Notes: generated from the sequence alone by a model not told the origin. Positions 45,994 to 57,714 are shown, counted from the first letter of the stretch. The stretch is 64,000 nt of DNA from Tianweitania aestuarii (GCF_018457165.1 NZ_JAFMNX010000001.1:1364001-1428000); one strand, 5' to 3'. Program-made: numbers and translations.

Positions 45994-46824
45994 TCAGCGT
46001 TTCGCCAGAGCATCGAACGCCATCAAGCGTTCCATGAGGGCCGGCAGCTTGTCGAGGGGGACCATGTTCGGTCCATCGGACGGCGCATTGTCGGGGTCCT
46101 CATGCGTTTCGATGAAGACGCCGGCGACGCCGACGGCAACGGCTGCTCGCGCCAAGGTTTCCACATGCCGCCTGTCGCCGCCCGAAGAGCCGCCCTGCCC
46201 GCCGGGTTGCTGTACAGAATGCGTGGCATCAAAGATCACCGGTGCACCGATCTCCCGCAACACCGGCAAGGCGCGCATATCGGACACGAGGGTGTTGTAG
46301 CCGAAAGATACGCCGCGCTCCGTCGTCAGAACATTGGAGTTGCCGGATGCGGTGACCTTCGCCACAACGTTCTTCATGTCCCAAGGCGCGAGGAACTGGC
46401 CCTTCTTGATGTTCACGACCTTACCCGTCGCCGCTGCTGCAACCAGAAGGTCGGTTTGACGGCAGAGGAAAGCGGGGATCTGGAGAATGTCTACGACTTC
46501 GCCGACCACCGCGCATTGTTCTTCCGTATGCACATCCGTCAGAATCGGAAGGCCAAGCTCCTTCTTGATGTCAGCAAAGATCGGCATTGCAGCATCGAGC
46601 CCAGCGCCGCGCTTGCCGCCAAGGGATGTGCGATTCGCCTTGTCGTAGCTCGTCTTGTAGATCAGGCCAATGCCGAGCTTGGCTGCCATGTCCTTCAGGC
46701 TGCCAGCCATGTCGAAGGCGTGCTGGCGTGTTTCCAGCTGGCATGGACCCGCGATCAAGGTCAGCGGCAGATCGTTGCCGAAGGTGACGGAGCCCACGGA
46801 CACATGCGGATTGGGATTGGTCAT
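45994..46824 (-). CDS. kdsA: 3-deoxy-8-phosphooctulonate (KDO-8-P) synthase
   Basis: 276 residues. DAHP/KDO8P synthase TIM barrel: LIAGPCQLETRQHAFD near the N-terminus, YKTSYDKANRTSLGGKRG, LPILTDVHTEEQC and FDATHSVQQPGGQGGSSGGDR with the lipid-A-pathway signature. It condenses phosphoenolpyruvate with arabinose 5-phosphate on the way to the LPS sugar KDO. A Cys metal ligand would mark the metal-dependent class; the N-terminal motif AGPCQLE retains a Cys, but I cannot settle the class by eye. The start overlaps the preceding VOC gene by 4 bp. Confidence 0.96.
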   Translation of the reverse strand: MTNPNPHVSVGSVTFGNDLPLTLIAGPCQLETRQHAFDMAGSLKDMAAKLGIGLIYKTSYDKANRTSLGGKRGAGLDAAMPIFADIKKELGLPILTDVHTEEQCAVVGEVVDILQIPAFLCRQTDLLVAAAATGKVVNIKKGQFLAPWDMKNVVAKVTASGNSNVLTTERGVSFGYNTLVSDMRALPVLREIGAPVIFDATHSVQQPGGQGGSSGGDRRHVETLARAAVAVGVAGVFIETHEDPDNAPSDGPNMVPLDKLPALMERLMAFDALAKR

Positions 46825-47714
46825 GATCTTGCTTCCGTGAACAGGAACGGGACACCCTGGCCGGCAGCCGCATCGACGCGCAGGGATGAGCCTGCCGTTT
46901 CCACGACCATACCGCCAGCTTCCAGATGGGTGCGGGTCGCGCTTAAATCTTGGACGCCGAACTCGATGGCAGCAAACTGCAGCGTCGGATCGGCTTCATC
47001 CCAGCGTGCATCGCCAAGAAGCGCATGCGCAGCAGCCGGGGTCAGAACCGAAATTGTAGAGGTGCCGGTTTGCAAATCGATGGCATCATCGCTGCGGACG
47101 GGGTCGGCATGATCCATCAGCGTCGTCAGCAGCATCTCAAAATGATGCGGTTCGGGCGCAACGAGAATCACCCGCCGCAAGGTCGTGACGCCATTCGCAT
47201 GACGCGTCAGCGGTGTGCGATCGACGGCGGGAACACCGATACGCTCACAGGTAAAGAACAGCGCGTCCGGCGCACGGAGATCGCCGGCGAAAGCCAGGAG
47301 AAAGCTTGCTTCGCCCGATGTACCATCAAAGCCGACAAAGGGTCGCGAGAAGCGCAGCATGTCGCCGCGCGAAACCGCGTCGGCGCGAAAGCGTGCGTCG
47401 TCGGCCGAAGCGTCCTGCGTGCCTAGAACAAGCGCGGACAGTCCGTCTTGCCCGACACGTGTGCGGAACGTCTTGTCATGTCCGACAAAGACATTGCCCG
47501 ACTTAACGGCCTCGCTTGCGCGCTCCTCGTCCGCAACGGCAAGCGGTTCAAGAAAGGTGCCGTCCGCCAGATAAACGCAGGCGTTTTCCGTGCCGAAGGG
47601 ATGCTGGCCACGAGGGGCGACCTGGAAGCCGAGCGCTGCGTAGCGCGCTTCGGCAACATGGAGATCGCCGACAGGCAGGACGAGATGGTCGAGTGGACGA
47701 AGATGAGCGGTCAT
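46821..47714 (-). CDS. VOC (glyoxalase-like) superfamily protein
   Basis: 297 residues from the ATG at 47714 (MTAHLRPLDHLVLPVGDL). The opening LDHLVLPVGDLHVAEARYAALGF and later TENACVYLADGTFLEPLAV fit the beta-alpha-beta-beta-beta units of vicinal-oxygen-chelate proteins, and a second unit appears after about residue 150. The C-terminus resembles glyoxalase-like domain proteins of unknown activity. Substrate and metal are unknown. It sits between pyrG and kdsA and is coupled to kdsA by an ATGA overlap. Confidence 0.8.
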   Translation of the reverse strand: MTAHLRPLDHLVLPVGDLHVAEARYAALGFQVAPRGQHPFGTENACVYLADGTFLEPLAVADEERASEAVKSGNVFVGHDKTFRTRVGQDGLSALVLGTQDASADDARFRADAVSRGDMLRFSRPFVGFDGTSGEASFLLAFAGDLRAPDALFFTCERIGVPAVDRTPLTRHANGVTTLRRVILVAPEPHHFEMLLTTLMDHADPVRSDDAIDLQTGTSTISVLTPAAAHALLGDARWDEADPTLQFAAIEFGVQDLSATRTHLEAGGMVVETAGSSLRVDAAAGQGVPFLFTEARS

Positions 47715-47780
47715 CCACGCGGTCTGCCCCAAATCACTGCCGGGTTCAAGATAGCGTCATCAACCCGGCAGATTGTCTCT

Positions 47781-49421
<1,641 letters not shown>

Positions 49422-49499
49422 TTAGCTCTTGCGGATCGATTCCGCCAGTCAAAATTGACAGCTCTCGCCGTGAACGGCGCACTGCCCTGTGCACAAAAG

Positions 49500-49525
49500 A
49501 AAGAGGCCGGCGAACCGGCCTCTTT
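49500..49525 (-). terminator. Intrinsic terminator between the L,D-transpeptidase gene and pyrG
   Basis: AAAGAGGCCGG (49500-49510) and CCGGCCTCTTT (49515-49525) form a perfect 11-bp stem with a CGAA tetraloop. On the minus strand a T-rich CTTTTG follows. It starts 25 nt after the transpeptidase stop. Because A/T flank both sides it could also act on plus-strand transcripts, but no gene on that strand reads into it. Confidence 0.85.
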
Positions 49526-49550
49526 TAAAAGGGTATTGGACCCGGCCAGA

Positions 49551-50510
49551 TCAGAGAACGACGATCTGAGCGCCCATGGGAACGCGTTGGTACAATTCCA
49601 TGACGTGTTCGTTGATCATCCGGAAGCAACCGTTCGATGAGGCGCTGCCGATCGATTCGGGTTGGGTCGTGCCATGGATACGGATGTGGGTGTCCGTCTT
49701 GCCTTGGTAAAGGTAGATTGCGCGGGCGCCGAGCGGATTGTTTGGGCCGCCGTTCATGCCGTCCTTGTACTGACCATACTTCTTGGGCTCGCGCGCCTGC
49801 ATGTCCTTGGTCGGGAACCAGCGCGGCCATTCCTGCTTGTCGCCTACCGTACCGGTGCCCTTGAAGGCCAGACCTTCCTTGCCGACGGCAATGGCATAGC
49901 GGCGGGCGGTGTCACGCGACTCTACGAGGTACAAGCGACGGGCGCTCGTATCGATAACGACCGTTCCCTTGTCGTAGCCAGAGAAGGCAACGGTCTGAGG
50001 TTCGAATTCCGGCTTGACCTTGAATGGCTTGGCAGCAGCGCGCGCGGCGAGCTTGCTGTCGAGCGTCTGCGTTTCGGGCAGATAGCGCGGCGGAGCATCT
50101 TCGCCGAAGATGGTCTTGAAGAAGCCGCCCTGCGGACGCTGAACGCTGCGCAGCTCGCCATTGTTGCCTTCCACGGCGACGTCGACCGTCGGCATGGTGG
50201 AAACCGGCTGCACCATCTGCGGCATCGCAACGGTGCGGGTCACCTGCTTCGCCTGCGTCACCGTCTTGCCCTGCTGAGCTGAACGCGAAGCAGTCTTCCT
50301 TGCATCTGCCGCGGACTTCGTTTTTGCGGCTGCGCCTTTGGCGGGAGCTGCATTCGGCTTGGTCGTCGCGCCGGTGGTCACCGTCTGCGCATCGAGCTTG
50401 CGTTGATACATTCCGGCGAAATCGAAAACGCGGTCTCCACCGGCATAAGCGGGAGACACGAAAACAACAGCCGAGCAAAGGCCGGCAACAACAAGGTTAC
50501 GGAGCAGCAT
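49551..50510 (-). CDS. L,D-transpeptidase (YkuD family)
   Basis: 319 residues from the ATG at 50510, which starts a signal peptide (MLLRNLVVAGLCSAVVFVS...AYAGG). An Ala/Lys/Thr-rich linker follows to about residue 90. The YkuD domain is at about 180-319 (GTVVIDTSARRLYLVESRD), ending with IRIHGTTQPESIG and catalytic Cys in ASSNGCFRM. These enzymes make 3-3 peptidoglycan crosslinks or attach proteins to peptidoglycan, an important activity in Rhizobiales polar growth. It is a single-gene unit bounded by hairpins. Confidence 0.93.
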   Translation of the reverse strand: MLLRNLVVAGLCSAVVFVSPAYAGGDRVFDFAGMYQRKLDAQTVTTGATTKPNAAPAKGAAAKTKSAADARKTASRSAQQGKTVTQAKQVTRTVAMPQMVQPVSTMPTVDVAVEGNNGELRSVQRPQGGFFKTIFGEDAPPRYLPETQTLDSKLAARAAAKPFKVKPEFEPQTVAFSGYDKGTVVIDTSARRLYLVESRDTARRYAIAVGKEGLAFKGTGTVGDKQEWPRWFPTKDMQAREPKKYGQYKDGMNGGPNNPLGARAIYLYQGKTDTHIRIHGTTQPESIGSASSNGCFRMINEHVMELYQRVPMGAQIVVL

Positions 50511-50666
50511 GGGCAAACCTGACTTGACTAAAACGAAGGAGACTCGCGTCACGGCGATCACCGCACGCCACCTTCGCCGGTCTTGGTAATCCCATCGGAC
50601 CGAAGGCTCAAGAACCTCCTGCCATCCCTGATCATGGGGATGGCTTCGCGTCGCATTCTTGCAACA

Positions 50667-50690
50667 GGCTCTGTCCGGTCGAACAGAGCC
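50667..50690 (-). terminator. Terminator hairpin after secG
   Basis: GGCTCTGT (50667-50674) and ACAGAGCC (50683-50690) form a perfect 8-bp stem with an 8-nt loop, 12 nt after the secG stop; TGTTG follows on the transcribed strand. A second hairpin, CCATCCC (50622-50628) with GGGATGG (50637-50643), lies further down. Together they fill much of the 192-bp gap before the transpeptidase gene, whose promoter is not evident. Confidence 0.6.
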
Positions 50691-50702
50691 CCGAAATTGG
50701 CG

Positions 50703-51236
50703 TTACTGACCCGAAGGAACGCTGTTTCCGCCCTGCGGAGCAGCATTGTTGGTCGTTGGTGCAGCAGGCTCGGACGCTGCCGGAGCGCCAACTGCTGGAG
50801 CATCAGGCGCAGGCGACGTTGCAGCCGGCCGGGTCGACGCTTCCGGCGCATCACCCGAAGGCGGCGTAACCGGTGCAGATTCCGCAGGCGCTGCCGGGGT
50901 CGACGGGCTGCCGCCAAGCTGGTCAAGCACACCATTGCCGCCGCCGGCAGGTGCCGACTGTGTTTGACCGGGCGCGTTGTTCGGCAACCGGTCGAGAATA
51001 TCGAGCGGATCGTTGCCGTAGTAGCGAGCCAGCAAGGACAAGGCGAGGGACGTAATGAAAAACGCCGTCGCAAGGATGGCGGTCGTGCGCGTCAAAGCAT
51101 TGGCAGCACCACGGGCCGTCATGAAGCCGGAACCACCGCCCACGCCAAGGCCGCCGCCTTCCGAACGCTGCACGAGAACGACACCCACGAGCGCAAGCAC
51201 GATCAGAAGATGAATAACGATGATGACAGTCTGCAT
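50703..51236 (-). CDS. secG: Preprotein translocase subunit SecG with long Pro/Ala-rich tail
   Basis: 177 residues. The SecG core is residues 1-78: two membrane helices (VIIVIHLLIVLALVGVVLVQ and AILATAFFITSLALSLLARYY) flanking the conserved GLGVGGGSGFMTARG...LTRTTAIL loop. The remaining 100 residues are Ala, Pro, Ser, Gly-rich with no predicted fold; E. coli SecG has about 110 residues in total. SecG stimulates SecYE-SecA export. It is downstream of tpiA across a 150-bp structured gap. Confidence 0.92.
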   Translation of the reverse strand: MQTVIIVIHLLIVLALVGVVLVQRSEGGGLGVGGGSGFMTARGAANALTRTTAILATAFFITSLALSLLARYYGNDPLDILDRLPNNAPGQTQSAPAGGGNGVLDQLGGSPSTPAAPAESAPVTPPSGDAPEASTRPAATSPAPDAPAVGAPAASEPAAPTTNNAAPQGGNSVPSGQ

Positions 51237-51284
51237 AATCGGGTCCGGAAAAATCGGAGGCGGCGACTAGCGCCGACAAGAAAG

Positions 51285-51373
51285 GATTGGGCGGCTCACT
51301 ACACGCAAACGCAGATCAATCCAAGTCCTGCAACCTGCCATGCATGGATCCCGCATATGGGGGCCGCCCAATC
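51285..51373 (-). other. Structured intergenic element between tpiA and secG
   Basis: GATTGGGCGGC (51285-51295) and GCCGCCCAATC (51363-51373) are perfect 11-nt complements enclosing 67 nt. Inside are shorter complements: CCATGCATGG is self-palindromic, and ATCCA pairs with TGGAT. The transcribed strand continues with CTTTCTTG. The element begins 14 nt past the tpiA stop and ends 49 nt before secG. It could be a structured 5' leader of secG, an sRNA-like element or a terminator/attenuator. It is not a tRNA: no T-loop or anticodon arm is present. Confidence 0.55.
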
Positions 51374-51386
51374 GGGGCGCAACGCG

Positions 51387-52154
51387 TCAGCTTAAAGCGT
51401 CGTAAGCCTCGGCGATGGCGAGAAAATCCGCAGCCTTGAGGCTTGCGCCGCCAACCAGGGCGCCGTCGACATTCTGCACGCCCAGCAATTCCCTCGCATT
51501 AGACGGCTTGACGGACCCACCATAAAGAATGCGGACCTTTGCGGCTTCTTCGCCGATCAGGTTCGTAAGCTCCTGCCGAATATGCGCATGAGCCTGCTCG
51601 ACGTCACGCACGCTCGGAGTGAGTCCGGTGCCGATCGCCCAGACGGGTTCATAGGCGACGATCAACCAGTGTGCCGTCGAAGACGATGGTACAGATCCGC
51701 TCAGCTGCTCAGACAGAACGCGCAACGCTTCACCATTGGTGCGCTGCTCATGCGTTTCACCGATGCAAAGAACCGCTTGGAGCCCTGCTCGCCACGCCGC
51801 TTCGGTCTTCGCCTTCACATCTGCGTTGGTTTCGCCGTGATCGGTGCGGCGTTCGGAGTGGCCGACGATCACGAACTTTGCCCCTGCATCGCGTAGCATC
51901 TCGGCAGAAACGTCGCCGGTATGAGCGCCGCTTTCCTTGGCGTGACAATCCTGGCCGCCGACTTTGACCGGCGTATCCTTGATCCGCTCGCAAGCCCGCG
52001 AAAGCAGCGTTGCCGGCACGCAGATCAATGCGTCGGTTTGCGTATCCAGTCCATGCATGAAGCCCTGACCGATCCGCGAAAGCTCGTCGAGTGCCGAACT
52101 GACGCCGTTCATCTTCCAGTTGCCCGCAACAAGCGGACGAATGCCAGGGGTCAT
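51387..52154 (-). CDS. tpiA: Triose-phosphate isomerase
   Basis: 255 residues. VAGNWKMNG holds the active-site Lys near residue 14; [10 protein letters not shown] the His near 97; [13 protein letters not shown] the catalytic Glu and flexible loop near 170; GGSVKPSNA and GALVGGASL close the phosphate site. It interconverts dihydroxyacetone phosphate and glyceraldehyde 3-phosphate. It is divergent from ppiD across a 152-bp gap (52155-52306) that should carry both promoters, though no clear boxes can be named. Confidence 0.97.
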   Translation of the reverse strand: MTPGIRPLVAGNWKMNGVSSALDELSRIGQGFMHGLDTQTDALICVPATLLSRACERIKDTPVKVGGQDCHAKESGAHTGDVSAEMLRDAGAKFVIVGHSERRTDHGETNADVKAKTEAAWRAGLQAVLCIGETHEQRTNGEALRVLSEQLSGSVPSSSTAHWLIVAYEPVWAIGTGLTPSVRDVEQAHAHIRQELTNLIGEEAAKVRILYGGSVKPSNARELLGVQNVDGALVGGASLKAADFLAIAEAYDALS

Positions 52155-52306
52155 GCTCTTCTCCTCACCTCATGAACAAGCGGGGGTCTGCGTACCAAAT
52201 TACGGCGACAAAGCAATCGACACTGCCAGCGTCACGGGCTATTGCCGCGTGAAGCGCCCTCGCCCACTCGGCTTGGGCAGTCATCTATGAACCAAACGGA
52301 CTTCTC

Positions 52307-54199
52307 ATGCTGACTTTCCTGCGAAGCGCTGCCGGAACCTGGATCTCCAAGCTGCTCCTGATTCTGCTTGTCGTGAGCTTCGCCGCCTGGGGCGTATCGG
52401 CGCAGCTGGTCAACGGCACCAGTTCGAACAGCGTCATCACCGCGGGCGACGCGCAAGTTTCGCAGCAGGATTTCCGACTGGCCTATGATCGCCAGATCAA
52501 TCTGTACTCGCAGCAATTCGGAACGCGCATTACGCGCGAACAAGCGCGCGCCTTCGGGATTGAGGATCAGGTTGTCGCACAATTGGTCGCCGGCGCGCTG
52601 CTGGATCAGCAGGCACGGACGATGGATCTCGGCGTCTCGCAGGATCGCGTTGCAGAGCTGACAGCGTCGGATCAGGCGTTTCACGGTCCCGATGGCCAAT
52701 TCAACCGCCAGCAGTTCGAGTTCGTGCTCAACCAGGCTGGTATGCGACCGCAGGATTATCTGCTGAACCGCGAACAGGTCGCCCTTCGCCAGCAGATCGT
52801 TGAAGCCGTATCCGACGGCATGACGGCGCCTGACGCGTTTATGCGTGCAGTGGCGCTTTATCGTGGTGAAGATCGCACGGTGGACTACGTCGTTCTGCCA
52901 CTCTCGCTCATCGATACGGTCGAAGAGCCAAGTGCCGCCGACTTGCAAGCCTATTTCGATGAGAACAAGGCTGAGTTCGCAGCGCCGGAATACCGCAAGA
53001 TTTCTTATGTGCGGATGGAACCGGCTGACATCGCTGATCCGAATTCGATCTCGGACGAGCAGGTTCAGGCAGACTACGAAAAGAACAAGGCGCGCTTCAC
53101 GACCCCCGAGCGCCGCAAGATCGAACAGCTCGTCTTCGGCAACGAAGCCGGCGCGCAAGCTGCGGTGGAAGCGATCCGCAATGGCGCAACCTTCGAATCG
53201 GTCGTGGCCGCGCAGAGCAAGACGATCGATGACGTTCAGCTCGGCACATTCGCAAAAACGGAGATTGCCGATCAGGCAATCGCCGATGCAGCGTTCAATC
53301 TTTCAGATGGTCAGGTGAGCGATGTTGTGAACGGCAACTTCGGCCCTGTACTGGTTCGCGTCACTCAGATCACGCCGGAAGTCGTGCGTCCGATGGCTGA
53401 AGTCGGCGACCAGATCCGTCGCGACCTTGCGCTGAGCGAAGCCAACCGCATTCTTCTGGATGCCCACGATCGCTTCGAAGACGCACGCGGCGGCGGCGCA
53501 ACGCTTACCGAAGCCGCTCAGCAGCTCAACCTGCGCGTTTCGACGATCGACGCCGTCGATCGTCAGGGACGCCGCCCGGACGGCTCGGTTGTCGATGACC
53601 TGCCGGCCTCGGCACAGCTCCTGCAGCAGGCTTTCGAAACGGAAGTCGGTGCGGACAACCCCGCGCTGCAGACAGATGCACGTGGCTACGTGTTCTTCGA
53701 CCTCGACGCGATCACGCCGGCACGCGACCGCACGCTGGATGAAGTGCGCGATCAGGTGATCGAGAAGTGGAAGGAAGATCAGGCTGCGTCTCGTCTGGCT
53801 GCGCGCGCGGCAGATGCACAGAAGCGTCTCGCAGATGGCACGGCTACGCTCGACCAGATCGCGACCGAGGTGGACCAGCCCAAGCAGACCAAGCGGGGTT
53901 TGAAGCGCGAGGCGGATGATGTGGACCTCGGCCGCGAGGGTGTCGACGCTGTGTTCAGTGTCGCACAGGGCGGTTCGAAGGTGACGCCAGCACCGCAGGA
54001 TGGTGGCCAGATCGTGTTTCAGGTCACGGACATCACCGAGCCGGTTGCAACCGATGCCGCGAGCCTGGGCGACGAACAAACGCGTCGGTTCAACACGGGC
54101 ATGGCGGACGACCTGCTGGACCAGCTCGTTGCGCGCCTGCAGGGCGAGTACAGCGTCCAGGTTAATCGCGGGGCAATCGACCGCGCGCTGGCGTTCTGA
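52307..54199 (+). CDS. ppiD: Peptidyl-prolyl cis-trans isomerase PpiD (SurA-like periplasmic chaperone)
   Basis: 630 residues. One N-terminal membrane anchor ([19 protein letters not shown]), then a SurA-N-like helical chaperone domain to about residue 250, a parvulin-type rotamase domain about 260-370 ([43 protein letters not shown]), and a C-terminal segment. It helps fold newly exported proteins at the Sec exit. The ATG of trpD follows 1 nt after the stop, so ppiD and the trp genes may share a transcript. Confidence 0.9.
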   Translation: MLTFLRSAAGTWISKLLLILLVVSFAAWGVSAQLVNGTSSNSVITAGDAQVSQQDFRLAYDRQINLYSQQFGTRITREQARAFGIEDQVVAQLVAGALLDQQARTMDLGVSQDRVAELTASDQAFHGPDGQFNRQQFEFVLNQAGMRPQDYLLNREQVALRQQIVEAVSDGMTAPDAFMRAVALYRGEDRTVDYVVLPLSLIDTVEEPSAADLQAYFDENKAEFAAPEYRKISYVRMEPADIADPNSISDEQVQADYEKNKARFTTPERRKIEQLVFGNEAGAQAAVEAIRNGATFESVVAAQSKTIDDVQLGTFAKTEIADQAIADAAFNLSDGQVSDVVNGNFGPVLVRVTQITPEVVRPMAEVGDQIRRDLALSEANRILLDAHDRFEDARGGGATLTEAAQQLNLRVSTIDAVDRQGRRPDGSVVDDLPASAQLLQQAFETEVGADNPALQTDARGYVFFDLDAITPARDRTLDEVRDQVIEKWKEDQAASRLAARAADAQKRLADGTATLDQIATEVDQPKQTKRGLKREADDVDLGREGVDAVFSVAQGGSKVTPAPQDGGQIVFQVTDITEPVATDAASLGDEQTRRFNTGMADDLLDQLVARLQGEYSVQVNRGAIDRALAF

Positions 54200-54200
54200 A

Positions 54201-55220
54201 ATGGCTGACCTGAAGACCTATATCGGCAAGGCAGCGCAAGGAACGGCGCTGTCCTTCGATGAGGCGAAGCATGCCTTCGACATCATCATGTCGGGACAAG
54301 CCACGCCCAGCCAGATCGGCGGCTTTCTCATGGCCCTGCGCGTACGCGGCGAAACCGTGGACGAGATCTCCGGAGCCGTCGCGACCATGCGCGCAAAGAT
54401 GGTGCGCGTCGATGCACCAGACGATGCGGTGGACATCGTCGGCACTGGTGGCGACCAGTCGGGCTCCTATAACGTCTCCACCTGTGCAGCCTTTATCGTG
54501 GCTGGAGCAGGTGTTCCCGTTGCCAAGCACGGCAACCGCGCTTTGTCGTCTCGCTCAGGTGCTGCCGATACGCTGATGGCGCTCGGGATCAACGTCGAGA
54601 TCCCGGCAGCTCACATCGGACGATGCGTCAGGGAAGCCGGGATCGGCTTCATGTTTGCACCGGCGCATCATTCTGCCATGCGGCACGTCGGACCAAGCCG
54701 CGTCGAGCTCGGCACGCGCACGATCTTCAACCTTCTCGGACCTCTCGCCAATCCGGCCGGCGTGTCGCGCCAGCTGGTCGGCGTTTATGCGCCTGAATGG
54801 GTTGAGCCTATCGCGCATGTGCTGAAGGGCCTGGGTGGCGAGGCAATCTGGGTTGTGCATGGCGATGGTCTCGACGAGATGACCACTGCCGGGACCACGA
54901 AGGTGGCCGCTCTCGAGAATGGCTCGGTTCGTAGTTTCGAAGTGACGCCGGAAGACGTCGGTCTGCCGCGCGTCACGATCAACGATCTCAAGGGTGGCGA
55001 CGCCGAGCACAATGCGGATGCGTTGCGCGCAGTGCTCGCCGGTGCGCAAAATGCGTATCGCGACATTTCGCTTCTGAACGCCGCCGCTGCATTGGTGATC
55101 GCTGGCCGCGCATCTGATCTGCGCGCAGGCATCGAACTCGCGCGGCAGTCGATCGACAGTGGCAATGCCCTGTCGACCCTTGAGCGGCTTGTTGCCCTAG
55201 CCAACGAGAAGCAGGCATGA
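54201..55220 (+). CDS. trpD: Anthranilate phosphoribosyltransferase
   Basis: 339 residues from the ATG at 54201. The PRPP-binding loop is [17 protein letters not shown] near residue 75, with [17 protein letters not shown] after it and GLDEMTTAG in the C-terminal half. It joins anthranilate to PRPP, step two of tryptophan synthesis. Coupled to trpC by an ATGA overlap; trpE/G are not in the window, matching the split trp genes of rhizobia. Confidence 0.96.
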   Translation: MADLKTYIGKAAQGTALSFDEAKHAFDIIMSGQATPSQIGGFLMALRVRGETVDEISGAVATMRAKMVRVDAPDDAVDIVGTGGDQSGSYNVSTCAAFIVAGAGVPVAKHGNRALSSRSGAADTLMALGINVEIPAAHIGRCVREAGIGFMFAPAHHSAMRHVGPSRVELGTRTIFNLLGPLANPAGVSRQLVGVYAPEWVEPIAHVLKGLGGEAIWVVHGDGLDEMTTAGTTKVAALENGSVRSFEVTPEDVGLPRVTINDLKGGDAEHNADALRAVLAGAQNAYRDISLLNAAAALVIAGRASDLRAGIELARQSIDSGNALSTLERLVALANEKQA

Positions 55221-56029
55221 GCGACATACTGGCAAAGATCGAGGTTTATAAGCGGCAGGAGATCGCAGCGGCAAAAGCTGCCTTGCCGCTCAATGAGGTG
55301 CGCGCTCAACTCGCTGATGTTCCAGCCCCTCGCGGCTTTGGGAATGCCGTCGAACGCAAGCGCGCCGATGGTGCTTTTGCTCTGATCGCCGAGATCAAGA
55401 AAGCAAGTCCATCGAAAGGCCTGATTCGCGAAGACTTCGATCCGCCATCGCTTGCCGCCGCCTATGAAGCCGGCGGCGCTGCCTGCCTCTCCGTGTTGAC
55501 GGACGGACCATCCTTTCAAGGCTCACCGGACTACCTGAAAGCTGCAAAGCTGGCTTGTGGCCTGCCTGCTTTGCGCAAAGATTTCCTGTTCGATCCTTAC
55601 CAGGTTTACGAGGCCCGCCTTTGGGGTGCGGATGCAATCCTGATCATCATGGCCAGCCTTGATAACGACGATGCCCGTGCGCTTGAAGACGCGGCACTCG
55701 AGGTCGGCATGGATGCGCTCATCGAGGTGCATGATGAAGCCGAGATGGAGCGCGCGCTGAAGCTCTCATCGCGCTTGATCGGCATCAACAATCGCAATCT
55801 GCGCACCTTCCATGTCGATCTGGCTGTTTCCGAGCGTTTGGCCGCAGGCTTTCCGAGCGATCGCATGCTTGTTGGAGAAAGCGGGATCTTCACGCATGAT
55901 GACTGTCTGCGCCTCGCGCGCTCAGGCATCGGCAGCTTCCTCGTGGGCGAGAGCCTGATGCGTCAGCCGGACGTCGAGGCCGCAACACGTGCGCTGCTGG
56001 AAGGTAGCGAAGCAATCAGGACTGCATGA
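55217..56029 (+). CDS. trpC: Indole-3-glycerol-phosphate synthase
   Basis: 270 residues, TIM barrel. [15 protein letters not shown] near residue 57 with the catalytic Lys; [41 protein letters not shown] near the C-terminus. It closes the indole ring. The stop overlaps the moaC start (ATGATG with TGA), tying tryptophan and molybdopterin genes in one operon, a known alphaproteobacterial order. Confidence 0.96.
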   Translation: MSDILAKIEVYKRQEIAAAKAALPLNEVRAQLADVPAPRGFGNAVERKRADGAFALIAEIKKASPSKGLIREDFDPPSLAAAYEAGGAACLSVLTDGPSFQGSPDYLKAAKLACGLPALRKDFLFDPYQVYEARLWGADAILIIMASLDNDDARALEDAALEVGMDALIEVHDEAEMERALKLSSRLIGINNRNLRTFHVDLAVSERLAAGFPSDRMLVGESGIFTHDDCLRLARSGIGSFLVGESLMRQPDVEAATRALLEGSEAIRTA

Positions 56030-56511
56030 TGAGCACCCTCACCCATCTCGGCAGCAACGGCGAAGCCAATATGGTGGATGTCGGATCGAAGCCTGAGACG
56101 GAGCGGACCGCCATCGCCGAAGGCCTCGTGCTGATGCGGCCTGAAACTCTGTCGATCGTCATGGAAGGCAACGCCAAGAAAGGCGATGTGATCGCAACCG
56201 CGCGCATCGCGGGCATCATGGCGGCCAAAAAGACCCATGAACTGATTCCCCTGTGCCATCCGCTTTTGCTCAACAAGGTCGCCGTTGAAATCGAAGCGGA
56301 CCCTGCTCTGCCCGGTTTGCGCGTGACGGGTCTAGCGCGCGTCAGCGGCAAGACGGGCGTCGAGATGGAAGCGCTGACTGCTGTTTCCGTCGCCTGCCTC
56401 ACGGTCTACGATATGGCCAAGGCCGTTGACCGATCCATGACGATCACGGGCGTCCGCGTCATGGAAAAATCGGGCGGGAAATCAGGGGATTTCCGCGCGG
56501 GAGATCAGTAA
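56026..56511 (+). CDS. moaC: Cyclic pyranopterin monophosphate synthase MoaC
   Basis: 161 residues; start ATG at 56026, with a second ATG at 56029. Signature [19 protein letters not shown] near residue 67 and [23 protein letters not shown] near 113, containing the catalytic Lys and Asp regions. N-terminal [18 protein letters not shown] is typical. It converts the MoaA product to cPMP in molybdopterin synthesis. moeA starts at the base after its stop. Confidence 0.96.
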   Translation: MMSTLTHLGSNGEANMVDVGSKPETERTAIAEGLVLMRPETLSIVMEGNAKKGDVIATARIAGIMAAKKTHELIPLCHPLLLNKVAVEIEADPALPGLRVTGLARVSGKTGVEMEALTAVSVACLTVYDMAKAVDRSMTITGVRVMEKSGGKSGDFRAGDQ

Positions 56512-57714
56512 ATGGCGCTTCTGCCTGTCAGCGAAGTTTTTGACCGCCTGCTTGGCGATGTAGAAAAACTGCCGGCAGAGGATGTGCCGCTCGCAGAAGC
56601 TGACAATCGCGTGCTCGCGACCGCACTGAACGGAAGGCGCACACAGCCCCCCTTCGATGCCTCTGCTATGGATGGCTATGCCGTTCGAGCGCAAGACACG
56701 GACGACCCAAACACGCCGTTGGAGATCATGGGCGAATCGGCTGCTGGCCATCGCTTCAATGGTCGGATCGAGACAGGCCAGGCCGTTCGCATCCTGACCG
56801 GCGCCCCGGTGCCAGAGGGTGCGGATACCGTATTGATCCAGGAAAATACCCGGCGTCTCGGTGATCGAGAGATCGTCGCCACCGAACCCGCTGCACTCGG
56901 TCGTAACATCCGCAAGGCAGGTCTGGACTTCGCTGAGGGTGACGCGCTGCTGCCGGCCGGCCGATTGCTGGATGCCGGTGCGCTATCACTTGCAGCCGCA
57001 GCGAACCATCCATCTCTCTCGGTGGTCCGCAGGCCACGCGTTGCCATCATCGCGACAGGCGATGAGCTGGTTTTGCCAGGTTCCGTTCCCGGGCCGGATC
57101 AGATCATCGCCTCAAACAGCTACGGTGTCGCCGCGATCGCTCGCAAGGCCGGCGCGACTATTCTGGACTTCGGCGTCGTTGCCGATGATCGCGAGAAAAT
57201 CGCAGCCGTTGTTGCTGAAGCGCGGCAAACCGCCGACGTCATCGTGACCCTTGGGGGTGCGTCAGTCGGTGACCACGATCTCGTTCGGCCGGTTCTGGAA
57301 GCGCAGGGCATGCGCCTCGATTTCTGGAAGATCGCAATGCGGCCCGGTAAGCCGTTGATGTTCGGCAGGCTTGGCGAGACCAGGGTGCTCGGTCTTCCGG
57401 GAAATCCGGTCGCGAGCCTGGTCTGTTCCCATCTGTTCCTTGCACCCCTTGTTGCGAAGCTGGGTGGACGCAAGCATGTCGCCGACATCCGCAACGCGAT
57501 CCTCACGGCACCTTTGCGCGAGAATGATCAGCGTCAGGATTATATCCGCGCCTCTTCCGAGCAACGGCCGGATCAGCTGACAGTGACACCCTTCGGGTTG
57601 CAGGACTCGTCCATGCTGAACACGTTGGCGCGAGCGGATTGCCTGATCATCCGCCCGCCCTTCGCACCGGCAGCGGATGGCGGTGAGCTCGTTCAGATCA
57701 TGATGATCCGCTAG
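56512..57714 (+). CDS. moeA: Molybdopterin molybdenumtransferase MoeA
   Basis: 400 residues. Domain order is typical: N-terminal ASAMDGYAVRAQD, GAPVPEGADTVL; MPT-binding domain with GDELVLPG, VTLGGASVGDHDLV, AMRPGKPLMFG and GLPGNPVAS; C-terminal beta domain (QDSSMLNTLARADCLI). It inserts molybdate into adenylylated molybdopterin. The window's left edge encodes a Moco enzyme. Its TAG shares a CTAG palindrome with the mfd stop on the other strand. Confidence 0.95.
   Translation: MALLPVSEVFDRLLGDVEKLPAEDVPLAEADNRVLATALNGRRTQPPFDASAMDGYAVRAQDTDDPNTPLEIMGESAAGHRFNGRIETGQAVRILTGAPVPEGADTVLIQENTRRLGDREIVATEPAALGRNIRKAGLDFAEGDALLPAGRLLDAGALSLAAAANHPSLSVVRRPRVAIIATGDELVLPGSVPGPDQIIASNSYGVAAIARKAGATILDFGVVADDREKIAAVVAEARQTADVIVTLGGASVGDHDLVRPVLEAQGMRLDFWKIAMRPGKPLMFGRLGETRVLGLPGNPVASLVCSHLFLAPLVAKLGGRKHVADIRNAILTAPLRENDQRQDYIRASSEQRPDQLTVTPFGLQDSSMLNTLARADCLIIRPPFAPAADGGELVQIMMIR

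Noticed and set aside
51285-51373. Possible tRNA between tpiA and secG
   Set aside because: The ends pair for 11 bp rather than 7, and there is no T-arm consensus, D-arm or anticodon loop.
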